Of a stretch of DNA of 13,674 nucleotides, positions 5,893-13,674 are shown one piece after another. The stretch is taken from NCBI GenBank assembly GCA_964400105.1, contig CAYNTG010000063.1, forward strand, positions 1 to 13,674, read 5' to 3'. The stretch's first letter is position 1. Every line of letters starts with the position of its first letter. This DNA comes from CAYNTG01 sp964400105 (GTDB taxonomy: Bacteria; UBP14; UBA6098). The position numbers and the translations under genes were made by a program. The notes below the pieces were generated by a model. That model saw nothing but the letters and a program-made list of their open reading frames with translations. It searched no databases and was not told the DNA's origin.

Positions 5893-8800
5893 ATGAAAAC
5901 CGCCCTATTAAAGAGCATTTTCTTTGTAATTGTCTTTGCAACATGTATTTATGCGATCGTTCCTTTCGAATCGAATGGGCCTTCGGAGATTAAAAATTTG
6001 CGCCCGCAGCCGCTACCGGCAAAATTTGGTTTGACCGTGGAGCTTCCGGGCGGCACGAATCTTCTCGAAGCTCCGTGTCATTCGAGGTTGGACCCGGTCA
6101 CGGGAAGGATCGAGATGTTGACAGGTTACGCATTGCCCATACCGGGATTCGCTTCCGTCGATGAGTTCAATGCGACCGATGCGCTGCTCGCATTCGTTTC
6201 GGCATATCCAGATTTTTTCGGAGTTTCCGAACTTTCCCTCGAACCATATTCGGTTGAATGGGCACGCGACCGTGCATTCGTATCGCTACGCCAGACATCC
6301 GGCAATGTTCCGGTTTGGGGCGGCTATCTAACCGCGATAATCACATCGGATGCGCGAATCGCTTTTACGAGCAATAAGCTCGTTCCTGAAATTGGACTTC
6401 CGGCGGCGACATCGATCGACGAGGAAAGAGGACTCGAAATCGCTATTCGTCGCGTTTCACCGAAAATCGAACCGAGGAGAATAGATCGACTCGGTAAATT
6501 CGTCTATCCGGAATGGAACGAAACCGGTTTTACGGCTCATACCGTTTGGGTATATCGGATAATGGCGGACGATCCGATCGGACTTTGGCAGGTCGTTGTG
6601 GATGTGCAAAGCGGCGATATCGTCGCGATTACCAACGAGCTTCGTGCATTCGAGCACTCAGGTGTTGTGCGCGGACAATATCATCCGGAATTCAAGGACG
6701 AACTGCTCGAGACCGGCGACTGGTTTTATACGAGAATCTACCTCGGTTCGACCTTGACATATGCCGATGTCGGCGGAAGCTGGACGCTCGACGTCGCATC
6801 CGCAGCGCCAGATTTCTCGACGACACATTATAGTCGTTACGCCAATGTAACAAATGACTCCGGTTCCGATGCGTCGTTCACCGCTTCGGCGATCTCGTCG
6901 CCATACTCGTTCACATGGACGGAAGCGACCTCTCCCGACGACCAGATGAATGGATATTATCATACGAACCGGATGCATAATTATGTAAAAGATACACTCG
7001 GATTTTCCGGAATGGACTATCGCATGACGGTTACGGTGAATTATTCTTATATGGCGGATAATGCCAATTACGATGGTCACGGAATAAATTTTGGTGGTGG
7101 CGAAACGATTTTTTACGACATGGCTCTTTTCAGCGATGTGATCTATCACGAATATACACATGGAGTTACGCATCATATCTATCCTTCGGGAATGCTTCCA
7201 TATTCCGGACAATCCGGCGCTATCGACGAGGCGCTTAGCGACTATTTTGCATGCAGCATAACTGGTAACCCGTTGATGGGCGACGGCGGTTTATTTCGCG
7301 ATGGAACGACTTTCATGCGTCGCGTCAACGGCCTGAAGGTCTTTCCGGGCAATTTCGTCGGCGAGGTTCACGCCGACGGCGAGATCATCAGCCCATGCTG
7401 GTGGACCATTCTGGAGGAGATCGGAAGACCGCTTGCCGATTCGCTCGTCCATCTCACACGATTCCTCTATCCGGAGGATTTCGAGGCATTTTTCTGGGCG
7501 ACACTCACAACCGACGATGACGACGGCAATATCTATAACGGAACGCCTCACGGCAGGCTTATATATGAAAGCTACGGCGCTCACGGAATCGGCCCCGGAT
7601 TTCTCCTCGATATTGCCCATCGACCGCTTAACAACACCGACGATACGACCGGAACGTATCGCGTCGAGGCGATGTTTAACGCGACACTTGGCGTTTTAGA
7701 GGACTCTATCGCACTATATTGGCGTCTCGACGGCGGCGCATGGGAACGCGAACCCATGACTCCGATATTCGGCGTCTATAAGGGATTTATCGAGGCTCAA
7801 ACCTATGGTAGCGTGATCGATTATTATATCATAGCCTCGGATAACGGCGGCAATCCAATGGTCTCTCCTGCCGGCGTTCCTTTGTCGTGGCATACGTTTA
7901 GCGTCTTGGTTGATAGCTCCGCTCCAACGATAATCGCGCTTCCGATCGGACCGTGGTTCGAGTATGCATGGCCGCCGCAGTGGGAACTCGATATCAGCGA
8001 CGACCAGGGGATTTCGATGGCCGGTATCTATGGAAGGATCGGAAGCACCGACCTTTCACCTTCTCCGCTTTATGAAACCGAGACATGGGATGTGTGGGTC
8101 GGAGACCTTCCGGGGATGCCGTTCGGCGGCGATACGGTGGATTATTGGTCGGTGGCTATCGATAATTCGTCTTCGCATAATGTCGCATCGTATCCGCCTG
8201 GCGGTTCATATAAGGTTTATGTTTATCCCGGTTACCTCGAGGATTTCGAGATCGTTGGCCGAGGATATTCGACCTATTCCATTCTCTCTGGATATGTTAG
8301 TGAATGGAGTCGTGTTTCGCAGAATAATCCATGGTCCACAGGAAGTCATTGCTTCTATTTCGGCTCCGGTAGCGAGTATTCCGATCAGGCCGACGGCGCT
8401 TTGACAACGCCCGATCTGCGGATTGGAACGGCCGCCACTTTGACCTTCTGGCACACGATCGATGCAGAGAATGGTAGCGGTTACGACGCATGGGATGGTG
8501 GAATCGTCGAGGTTTCCACGGACGGTGGCGAGAATTGGATGCAAATCGATCCGGTTCCCGGATACAATAAATATATTCGGGATAATCCTGAAAGCCCATT
8601 TGCGTCCGGCACGCCATGCTATTCCGGCTCGATATCGTGGCGACAAGATTCGGTCGATCTTTCACCATTCTATCCAACGGCTCGAGTCCGATTCCATTTC
8701 GGCTCCGACGCGCATGTTACGGCCGGCGGCTGGTTTATTGACGATATTCAGCTTATAACCGATCTCATAGATATTCCAGAAAACCCATTCAAGCCGCAGG

Positions 8801-9105
8801 ATATCGCCCTCTCCGCCTATCCCAATCCGTTTAATTCCGCAGTGCGGATTTCGGTAGAACAGACATTCTTGTCTGTTCAGAATGGTCAGACAGGAATGTC
8901 CGACCTACCGACGGTCGAGATATTCGATATCGCCGGACGTCTGGTGGCCGACCTGCCCGTTACGACCTGCGATTTTGAAAACCCGCAGGTCGTGCCGACG
9001 CCGGTAATCTGGCAGCCTGAAAAATCGGTCGGCAGCGGCGTCTTTCTTGTCCGTGCGAAAATTGGAGATAAATCTGTCACAAAAAAGATTATATACCTAA
9101 AATAG
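5893..9105 (+). CDS. Secreted thermolysin/fungalysin-like metalloprotease with C-terminal sorting domain
   Basis: 1070 residues, with GGAGGT just upstream and a signal peptide (MKTALLKS then a hydrophobic stretch to about residue 21). Residues about 90-190 look like an FTP-type propeptide and 215-250 like PepSY (LWQVVVDVQSGDIVAI). The zinc site is HEYTH (His419, Glu420, His423), with GAIDEALSD supplying the third ligand Glu446 and Asp450. VHADGEI (His493) probably gives the transition-state histidine. HEYTHG and VHADGEI recall fungalysins (M36), while GAIDEALSD is like M4. Two Ig/FnIII-like stretches follow (about 575-680 and 680-776). Residues 780-957 (YLEDFE ... GGWFIDDI) resemble the MAM-like C-terminal region of immune inhibitor A peptidases. 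Residues 962-1070 are a sorting domain (YPNPFNSAV, EIFDIAGR, WQPEKS, KKIIYLK), implying secretion and probably surface attachment by a type-IX-like pathway. The sorting domain contains an inserted palindrome pair. Family assignment is firm; the substrate is unknown. Confidence 0.92.
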   Translation: MKTALLKSIFFVIVFATCIYAIVPFESNGPSEIKNLRPQPLPAKFGLTVELPGGTNLLEAPCHSRLDPVTGRIEMLTGYALPIPGFASVDEFNATDALLAFVSAYPDFFGVSELSLEPYSVEWARDRAFVSLRQTSGNVPVWGGYLTAIITSDARIAFTSNKLVPEIGLPAATSIDEERGLEIAIRRVSPKIEPRRIDRLGKFVYPEWNETGFTAHTVWVYRIMADDPIGLWQVVVDVQSGDIVAITNELRAFEHSGVVRGQYHPEFKDELLETGDWFYTRIYLGSTLTYADVGGSWTLDVASAAPDFSTTHYSRYANVTNDSGSDASFTASAISSPYSFTWTEATSPDDQMNGYYHTNRMHNYVKDTLGFSGMDYRMTVTVNYSYMADNANYDGHGINFGGGETIFYDMALFSDVIYHEYTHGVTHHIYPSGMLPYSGQSGAIDEALSDYFACSITGNPLMGDGGLFRDGTTFMRRVNGLKVFPGNFVGEVHADGEIISPCWWTILEEIGRPLADSLVHLTRFLYPEDFEAFFWATLTTDDDDGNIYNGTPHGRLIYESYGAHGIGPGFLLDIAHRPLNNTDDTTGTYRVEAMFNATLGVLEDSIALYWRLDGGAWEREPMTPIFGVYKGFIEAQTYGSVIDYYIIASDNGGNPMVSPAGVPLSWHTFSVLVDSSAPTIIALPIGPWFEYAWPPQWELDISDDQGISMAGIYGRIGSTDLSPSPLYETETWDVWVGDLPGMPFGGDTVDYWSVAIDNSSSHNVASYPPGGSYKVYVYPGYLEDFEIVGRGYSTYSILSGYVSEWSRVSQNNPWSTGSHCFYFGSGSEYSDQADGALTTPDLRIGTAATLTFWHTIDAENGSGYDAWDGGIVEVSTDGGENWMQIDPVPGYNKYIRDNPESPFASGTPCYSGSISWRQDSVDLSPFYPTARVRFHFGSDAHVTAGGWFIDDIQLITDLIDIPENPFKPQDIALSAYPNPFNSAVRISVEQTFLSVQNGQTGMSDLPTVEIFDIAGRLVADLPVTTCDFENPQVVPTPVIWQPEKSVGSGVFLVRAKIGDKSVTKKIIYLK
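8857..8905. repeat. Inverted pair of palindromes inserted in the metalloprotease sorting domain
   Basis: GAACAGACA-TTCT-TGTCTGTTC (8857-8878) is a perfect 9-bp stem. GGTCAGACA-GGAA-TGTCCGACC (8884-8905) is a 9-bp stem with one mismatch. The reverse complement of the second core (CGGACATTCCTGTCTG) matches the first (CAGACATTCTTGTCTG) at 14 of 16 positions, so they are inverted copies. The reading frame stays open and encodes EQTFLSVQNGQTGMSDL between the AVRIS and VEIFDIAGR strands. This parallels the different palindrome pair at 62-121. Confidence 0.75.
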
Positions 9106-9106
9106 A

Positions 9107-9124
9107 GGACGCATGTATGCGTCC
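9107..9124. repeat. Hairpin just after the metalloprotease stop codon
   Basis: GGACGCA-TGTA-TGCGTCC is a perfect 7-bp stem starting 2 nt after the TAG. It has no T-run, so it is more likely a repeat or RNA-stabilising hairpin. The terminator lies further on. Confidence 0.55.
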
Positions 9125-9141
9125 CGTCCTACATATCCCAC

Positions 9142-9177
9142 TAAATGGCAGGCCTTTAGCCTGCCATTTATTATTTT
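9142..9177 (+). terminator. Rho-independent terminator after the metalloprotease gene
   Basis: TAAATGGCAGGC (9142-9153) and GCCTGCCATTTA (9159-9170) form a perfect 12-bp stem with a CTTTA loop, followed by TTATTTT. It ends the metalloprotease transcript before the ackA promoter region. Confidence 0.75.
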
Positions 9178-9265
9178 AGTAAATCAATAGAAGTAGAAAC
9201 TATTTTCGTTGACCGGATAGTTAAATAAAAAAACTGTTGCATGTTACGAAAAAAAAACAATATTC

Positions 9266-9295
9266 TTGAAATCCTATTAAAAAATCATGTATTAA
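9266..9295 (+). promoter_or_regulatory. Promoter candidate for ackA
   Basis: TTGAAA (9266-9271), an 18-nt spacer and TATTAA (9290-9295), four of six matches to TATAAT, in a very AT-rich stretch. The predicted start would give a leader of about 30 nt including GGGAG (9325-9329). Other AT-rich boxes nearby make the exact choice uncertain. Confidence 0.4.
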
Positions 9296-9333
9296 TTATT
9301 AATGTTCGATAAACTCCAATCAATGGGAGCACA

Positions 9334-10539
9334 ATGAAAATACTGGTTCTCAACTCCGGAAGCTCGTCGGTTAAGTATCAGCTTTGGAACATGGCGAACA
9401 ATATTGTAATGGCGAAGGGATTAGTGTCCCGAATCGGGATCGAAAATCCGCTTCTCGAACACCAACCAGACGGTTGCGAGAAGATTAAGATCGAGCCTTC
9501 GGGTATAATCGACCATACGAATGCGATCGAACTCGCAATCGAGGCGATTACAGACCCGAATCACGGTGTTATCGATAATGTCAACAAGATCGATGCGGTC
9601 GGGCATAGGGTAGTTCACGGTGGTGAGGAATTTGCGGAAAGCACTATTATCGACGATAAGGCGCACGCCGCAATCGAGAAATGTATTCCTTTGGCTCCGC
9701 TGCATAACCCGCCGAACCTCAAGGGAATAGATGCTTGCAGCGTCGATTTGCCCGGTGTTCCGCAGGTCGCGGTTTTCGACACGGCATTCCATCACACGAT
9801 CCCCGAATACAGTTATCTTTATGGCCTGCCGATGGAACTTTATAGAAAGCATAAGATCCGCCGTTATGGATTTCACGGAACGAGCCATTTTTATGTTGCC
9901 CACGAAGCGGCGAAGCTTATGGGCAGACCTATCGAGGAACTGAAGATGGTTACCGCGCATCTCGGCAACGGCGCTTCGATGACCGCCGTCGATCATGGCG
10001 AATCGGTCGATACATCGATGGGATTCACGCCGCTGGAGGGTCTTATCATGGGCACCCGTTCCGGCGATATGGACCCGTATATCCCGCTCTTTATCCAGAT
10101 GCAGGAAAACCTCACCGCTGCAGAGACCAGCGACCTTCTCAACAAGAAAAGCGGACTTTTCGGCATCACGGAAAAATATACCGATATGCGCGATGTCCTC
10201 GATGCGGAAAAGGAAGGCGACAAAACGGCCATCCTCGCTATCGAGATGTATTGCTATCGTGTGAGAAAGTATATCGGGGCATACGCCGCCGCTATGGGCG
10301 GTCTCGATGCCGTGGTTTTCACCGCTGGTGTCGGCGAAAATTCAGACGAGATCCGCGAAAAGATACTGAAGGATCTGAAATTCCTCGGGATCGAGATCGA
10401 CGCAAAATTGAATTTCGAGGCGTGGCGTAAGCTCATGGACATCTCGACTCCGGACGCGAAGGTCAAAACTATCGTCGTTCCCACGGACGAGGAGTTCGTC
10501 ATCGCTCACGAAACGAAAAGGCTCGTCGAGAATCTATAA
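9334..10539 (+). CDS. ackA: Acetate kinase
   Basis: 401 residues, the usual length for acetate kinase. The enzyme reversibly converts acetyl phosphate and ADP to acetate and ATP in the cytoplasm. It opens with the signature MKILVLNSGSSSVKYQL, including Asn7. It carries GHRVVHGGE (Arg92), AVFDTAFHHTIP (Asp149, the expected catalytic acid), RRYGFHGTSH (His181), VTAHLGNGAS (phosphate-binding loop), GTRSGDMDP (Arg242), VVFTAGVGENS (adenosine-binding) and PTDEEFVIA near the end. All the residues known to matter in characterised acetate kinases have counterparts. GGGAG lies 4 nt upstream of the ATG. A terminator before it and another after it suggest a single-gene transcript. No phosphotransacetylase gene, the usual partner, is visible in the window. 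Confidence 0.97.
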   Translation: MKILVLNSGSSSVKYQLWNMANNIVMAKGLVSRIGIENPLLEHQPDGCEKIKIEPSGIIDHTNAIELAIEAITDPNHGVIDNVNKIDAVGHRVVHGGEEFAESTIIDDKAHAAIEKCIPLAPLHNPPNLKGIDACSVDLPGVPQVAVFDTAFHHTIPEYSYLYGLPMELYRKHKIRRYGFHGTSHFYVAHEAAKLMGRPIEELKMVTAHLGNGASMTAVDHGESVDTSMGFTPLEGLIMGTRSGDMDPYIPLFIQMQENLTAAETSDLLNKKSGLFGITEKYTDMRDVLDAEKEGDKTAILAIEMYCYRVRKYIGAYAAAMGGLDAVVFTAGVGENSDEIREKILKDLKFLGIEIDAKLNFEAWRKLMDISTPDAKVKTIVVPTDEEFVIAHETKRLVENL

Positions 10540-10554
10540 ATGAGAATAAATATC

Positions 10555-10582
10555 TTGATTTTCCCGCGTGAACCGATAGAAT
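10555..10582 (+). promoter_or_regulatory. Promoter candidate of the small RNA unit
   Basis: TTGATT (10555-10560), a 16-nt spacer and TAGAAT (10577-10582), five of six matches to TATAAT. It begins 16 nt after the ackA stop codon. The only thing it could drive before the terminator is a transcript of about 92 nt. Confidence 0.4.
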
Positions 10583-10588
10583 TAAGAT

Positions 10589-10680
10589 AAAGACAGAGCT
10601 TTGTAGCCTGTTAATCGAGTCCACCATGTTCCGGCTTTATGTCGGAATAAAAAAAGGTCTCCCGAAAGGGAGACCTTTTT
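10589..10680 (+). ncRNA. Candidate small non-coding RNA
   Basis: A transcript from the promoter at 10555-10582 would run to the terminator at 10651-10680. It contains a stem-loop TTCCGGC-TTTAT-GTCGGAA (10629-10647, one G-U pair), an A-run, and the GC-rich terminator hairpin ending in five T. I find no coding frame with a ribosome binding site and no tRNA, 6S, tmRNA or other family I recognise. It could equally be just the 3' untranslated end of ackA. Confidence 0.35.
10651..10680 (+). terminator. Strong rho-independent terminator
   Basis: GGTCTCCC-GAAA-GGGAGACC (10656-10675) is a perfect 8-bp stem with a stable GAAA tetraloop. It has an A-run before it and TTTTT after it, so it could work in both directions. 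It lies 112 nt past the ackA stop codon. Confidence 0.9.
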
Positions 10681-10686
10681 CGTAAA

Positions 10687-10786
10687 NNNNNNNNNNNNNN
10701 NNNNNNNNNNNNNNNNNNNNNNNNNNNNNNNNNNNNNNNNNNNNNNNNNNNNNNNNNNNNNNNNNNNNNNNNNNNNNNNNNNNNNN
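10687..10786. other. Assembly gap (100 N)
   Basis: Exactly 100 undetermined bases. This is the conventional placeholder between joined contigs, so the order and distance of ackA and the next gene rest on scaffolding, not on read sequence. Confidence 0.98.
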
Positions 10787-10839
10787 ACGGAATATAACCC
10801 AAAGAACATTGACATTGCGTTACAATATGGATATTTTAA

Positions 10840-13605
10840 ATGATTATGAAAAAACTCACATTGATATCCATTGTGTTATTGTTTGCCGGTGTCGCATTCG
10901 GGCAATACTATTTCGGCAAGAATAAGATACAATACGCAGACTACGATTGGCAAAGGCTTCGCACCGAGCATTTCGATATATACTTCTTTGGTGAGGAGAA
11001 TCGACTCGCAAGGATCACGGCCCACGATGTCGAGGAGTTTTGGCGGGATCATGTCGGGAATTTCCGGTTCGTGCCGCGCTCGCGCGTGCCGGTAATAGTC
11101 TATCCAACGCCGAATCTATTTCAGGAAACGAATACGATTCCATGGATACTCCCGGAAGGTGTCGGCGGATTTACGGAGTATTATAAAGGCCGCGTCGTCC
11201 TGCCGTTCAATGGAAGCTACAGTGACTTTCGCCATACGCTGAAACACGAATTGACCCACGCATTTGTCCTTCATAAAAACGTCTTCATCCACGACGCGCA
11301 CGAGCTTTTTTTCCTGAATGCCCTGCCGCTGTGGTTCGAGGAGGGACTCGCGGAGCACCTTTCGGAACGTCATTCCGAGGAGATGGAGATGGTAATTCGC
11401 TCGGGCGCGGTCGAGGAGTCGCTCGTCCCGCTGGACAATATCTACTCGATCTCCGGCTCTTATTTGATGTATAAAGAGGCCGAGAGCTTCTTCGACTGGC
11501 TCGCCACGGAATTCGGTTCCGGGCGAATACCGCTCGTTATCGACGATCTACACAGCTTCAAGTATTTCGAGGACCTCTTCGAATCGCATTTCGGAATCTC
11601 GCTTTCCGAGGCCGGGAGAAGATGGCTCGATGTCGTGCACGATGAATATTGGCCGATGGTGACGGAATACGACCTTCCGCATGAGACCGGACGACTCATC
11701 ACAACGCCGAAGGATGGGTTCAACGTCTCCCCGATTGCATATTATGCCCCCGGCGACACGATTCCGGGGATACTCGTTCAATCCTCGCGGATGGGATATG
11801 GCGCGATATATCTTCTTCATAACCAACAAGCAGATATGCTAATTCGCGGCGGTTTCGATAAAGAAATCGAGGATATGCACTTTTTTGAGAACTCGTTTTC
11901 AATCTCCGATAACGGCGTTATAGCTATGAGCGTCAAGGCTCAAGCAGGCGATGTTTTGACGTTCGTCGATGCCGAAACCGGCGAAATACTCCATCGAAAA
12001 AGATTCGACAAAATCCCCGGCATTAGCAGTCCGCAGATCGACCGCACGGGCCGACGAATAACCTTCTCCGGCACGGATATTACCGGCTTTACTGATATAT
12101 ATTTTTTCGATTTAGAAATCGATGCTCTTATCCGATTAACCGAGGATATTTACGGTGATTTCAACCCTACTTTCTCCGACGATTTCATCTATTTTTCAAG
12201 CGACCGTATCGAAAATGGTAACGGCGAAGTGACTGCAATTTGCCGTATCCCGGAAAGCGGAGGTCGTATCGAATTCCTCGACGGTCTCGAAGGAAATTGT
12301 TTGCAACCATCCGTCCGGCGCGACGGAAGAATTCTTTTTTCATCGAGCAACACACGCGGAATAAAAAATATCTGGGAGATTTTCCCCGATTCAAGTGTGG
12401 CAATTCGCAGATCGAATATCATCACCGGGCTTTTCGAGCCTTCCGAATGGCGCGGCGACAGCATTCTCGCAACGGTTTATACGAATAATCGATACCAGAT
12501 AATCGCAATTCCAGGGGATAGTGTTTATCAAATAGTAGATATTGAATGGGTCGATTGGGAAAAAAGCTGGGAGCCTCGAAAGTTGACGGAAGAAGTCGCA
12601 CGCAGCAAGATCGGTTACGATTCGAAGCTGTCGTTCGACATCGCGCAAGGCACGATATCGACGAGCACCGCAATGCAATCGGGTGGCGGAATCGAGGGGA
12701 TGTTATCCGACATGCTCGGTGATCGAATGATTTATTTCATGGTCTTCGATCAGGGACAGTCCCTCAAGGATTTTCTTCAAAATTTGAACGTCGCAGCGGT
12801 TTATTATGACAACTCCGACCGGCCGATTTGGGGAGCCGGAGTATATCATTACTACACCGAAGGTTATAACTCTATCGATTGGGGATTCTCCGACGAAAAC
12901 GTCGGATTTCTTGGCACGATTTCATATCCATTCAATCGATTTGTGCGCGCCGACGCCACCGGATATTTGGAATACTCGAAGAAAACATATTTTGCAGAAA
13001 TAGAGCCGGATCGCGAGGGCGCATTCGCTTCGATTAATCTATCATTGATTCGAGATAACGCCCTCTGGGGTCGCACCGGTCCGATCGAGGGTTTCCGTGG
13101 GAATGCTACGATTGGCGGGTCACTACGCCTCGATAACGGCGAGATATCCAGCAACATCGCAAGCGCCGACCTTCGATACTATCTGCGCCTTTCAAAAAGA
13201 TCGGCCATCGCGACACGTATCGTCGGAAGACAATCGGGCGGAACCGAGCCGCAGCGATTTTGGATGGGCGGAACATGGGATTTTCGAGGCTATCCATTCT
13301 ACAGCTTTTATGGACGAAATCTTCTATTCACGAGCACAGAGCTTCGATTTCCCGTTCTCGACCAATTTAGAATGCGCTTTCCATTTTTGGATGTCAATCT
13401 TCGCGGAATCAACGGCGCATTATTCTTCGACTGCGGGCAGACATGGGAAGACGAATGGAAGCCGCCGCTCGCGAGTGTCGGCACAGGTCTTCGGATGAAT
13501 CTCGGAAACATAACGTGCATTCGCTTAGATATTGCATGGCGCACGGATTTCCATGAAGGTTTCGAGAGACCCTATTACGACGTCTTCTTCGGCTGGGATT
13601 TTTGA
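10840..13605 (+). CDS. Secreted HExxH peptidase / TolB-like propeller / outer-membrane barrel fusion
   Basis: 921 residues from ATG 10840; ATG 10846 (MKKLTL) is equally plausible and neither has a clear ribosome binding site. Residues 1-21 are a signal peptide with an AFG-Q cleavage site. Residues 30-275 form a gluzincin-like peptidase domain, with HELTH (His136, Glu137, His140) and LWFEEGLAEHL giving the likely third ligand Glu168. Residues about 290-560 contain TolB/PD40-like propeller repeats (SPQIDRTGRRITFSG, NPTFSDDFIYFSSDR, QPSVRRDGRILFSSSN). From about 585 to the end the sequence looks like an outer-membrane beta-barrel of the BamA/TamA surface-antigen type (WMGGTWDFRGYPF, LFFDCGQTWEDEWK, GTGLRMNLG). 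It ends in Phe, the usual outer-membrane signal (YYDVFFGWDF). It probably sits in the outer membrane with the peptidase and propeller in the periplasm. The three-part build is known in several FCB-type and candidate phyla. Its function is unknown; assembly or quality control of envelope proteins is a guess. Confidence 0.88.
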   Translation: MIMKKLTLISIVLLFAGVAFGQYYFGKNKIQYADYDWQRLRTEHFDIYFFGEENRLARITAHDVEEFWRDHVGNFRFVPRSRVPVIVYPTPNLFQETNTIPWILPEGVGGFTEYYKGRVVLPFNGSYSDFRHTLKHELTHAFVLHKNVFIHDAHELFFLNALPLWFEEGLAEHLSERHSEEMEMVIRSGAVEESLVPLDNIYSISGSYLMYKEAESFFDWLATEFGSGRIPLVIDDLHSFKYFEDLFESHFGISLSEAGRRWLDVVHDEYWPMVTEYDLPHETGRLITTPKDGFNVSPIAYYAPGDTIPGILVQSSRMGYGAIYLLHNQQADMLIRGGFDKEIEDMHFFENSFSISDNGVIAMSVKAQAGDVLTFVDAETGEILHRKRFDKIPGISSPQIDRTGRRITFSGTDITGFTDIYFFDLEIDALIRLTEDIYGDFNPTFSDDFIYFSSDRIENGNGEVTAICRIPESGGRIEFLDGLEGNCLQPSVRRDGRILFSSSNTRGIKNIWEIFPDSSVAIRRSNIITGLFEPSEWRGDSILATVYTNNRYQIIAIPGDSVYQIVDIEWVDWEKSWEPRKLTEEVARSKIGYDSKLSFDIAQGTISTSTAMQSGGGIEGMLSDMLGDRMIYFMVFDQGQSLKDFLQNLNVAAVYYDNSDRPIWGAGVYHYYTEGYNSIDWGFSDENVGFLGTISYPFNRFVRADATGYLEYSKKTYFAEIEPDREGAFASINLSLIRDNALWGRTGPIEGFRGNATIGGSLRLDNGEISSNIASADLRYYLRLSKRSAIATRIVGRQSGGTEPQRFWMGGTWDFRGYPFYSFYGRNLLFTSTELRFPVLDQFRMRFPFLDVNLRGINGALFFDCGQTWEDEWKPPLASVGTGLRMNLGNITCIRLDIAWRTDFHEGFERPYYDVFFGWDF

Positions 13606-13606
13606 T

Positions 13607-13674
13607 CGGCGATCGCCGCCGCGCACAGACGTGTTTCCTTCGGTCACTGTCACGATTTTTGGTCGCCAGCGGCG
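13607..13674. repeat. Palindromic repeat with the TTTCCTTCGGTCAC core, at the right edge
   Basis: CGGCGATCGCCG (13607-13618) is a perfect 12-nt palindrome. CGCCGC (13615-13620) can pair with GCGGCG at the very end (13669-13674). Between these arms lies TTTCCTTCGGTCAC (13634-13647), identical to the loop core of the stem-loop at 5650-5691. The element may continue past the window edge. Confidence 0.5.

Larger units (their letters stand above)
10540..10839. other. Intergenic region interrupted by a 100-N scaffold gap
   Basis: Bases 10687-10786 are N, exactly 100, the default length for a gap of unknown size. Real distance and content there are unknown, and any open frame crossing it is artificial. 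To the left lie a promoter-like pair, hairpins and a strong terminator. To the right are 53 nt before the next gene, with no clear ribosome binding site. Confidence 0.95.

Noticed and set aside
6658..7212. A 184-codon minus-strand frame opposite the metalloprotease gene
   Set aside because: It lies entirely within the well-supported plus-strand peptidase region, has no domain, and its composition is typical of an antisense shadow.
9421..9996. A 191-codon minus-strand frame opposite ackA
   Set aside because: It overlaps the conserved acetate kinase coding region and has no recognisable motif or start signal.
10589..10628. tRNA-like 3' end (ATCGAGTCCACCA) after ackA
   Set aside because: No T-arm, anticodon arm or matching acceptor stem can be formed around it.
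10582..10815. Minus-strand open frames crossing the N run
   Set aside because: They consist largely of undetermined bases and are artefacts of the scaffold gap.

Overview
The window looks like a scaffold from an uncultivated, metagenome-derived Gram-negative bacterium of the FCB type or a neighbouring candidate phylum. Three things suggest this. The long metalloprotease ends in a type-IX-like sorting domain (YPNPFNSAV ... EIFDIAGR ... WQPxxxxGSG ... KKIIYLK). The last gene is a signal peptide/metalloprotease/propeller/beta-barrel fusion that ends in Phe. The intergenic regions are full of short palindromic repeats. A run of exactly 100 N (10687-10786) is a scaffold gap. A species cannot be named from the sequence.

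The left half is on the minus strand. At the edge (1-221) lies a piece of sorting domain, out of frame with and overlapping the end of its neighbour. Next comes a 622-residue lipoprotein (211-2079) with His-Gly and Cys motifs like those of clan CD (caspase/gingipain-type) cysteine peptidases plus an IPT/TIG domain. A 555-bp stretch without genes carries several palindromic repeats. It is followed by a biotin-free carboxyltransferase subunit of the pyruvate carboxylase B/oxaloacetate decarboxylase alpha/transcarboxylase 5S family (2635-4323) and a radical SAM/SPASM-like protein (4456-5526).

The right half is on the plus strand. A secreted thermolysin/fungalysin-like metalloprotease with a sorting domain (5893-9105) is followed by a hairpin terminator, then acetate kinase ackA (9334-10539), then a promoter-plus-terminator unit that could be a small RNA (about 10589-10680), the scaffold gap, and the HExxH/TolB-like/outer-membrane-barrel fusion (10840-13605).

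Functionally the window combines carboxyl-group and acetate metabolism (carboxyltransferase, acetate kinase) with cell-envelope and secreted proteolysis (three different putative peptidases). The genes look like separate transcription units rather than one operon. Candidate promoters share a -35 TTGAAA-like box, a 16-nt spacer and a TATAAT-like box. The most interesting features are the caspase-like lipoprotein, the palindromic repeats inserted in frame inside two sorting domains, the broken sorting-domain junction at the left edge, and the candidate small RNA.
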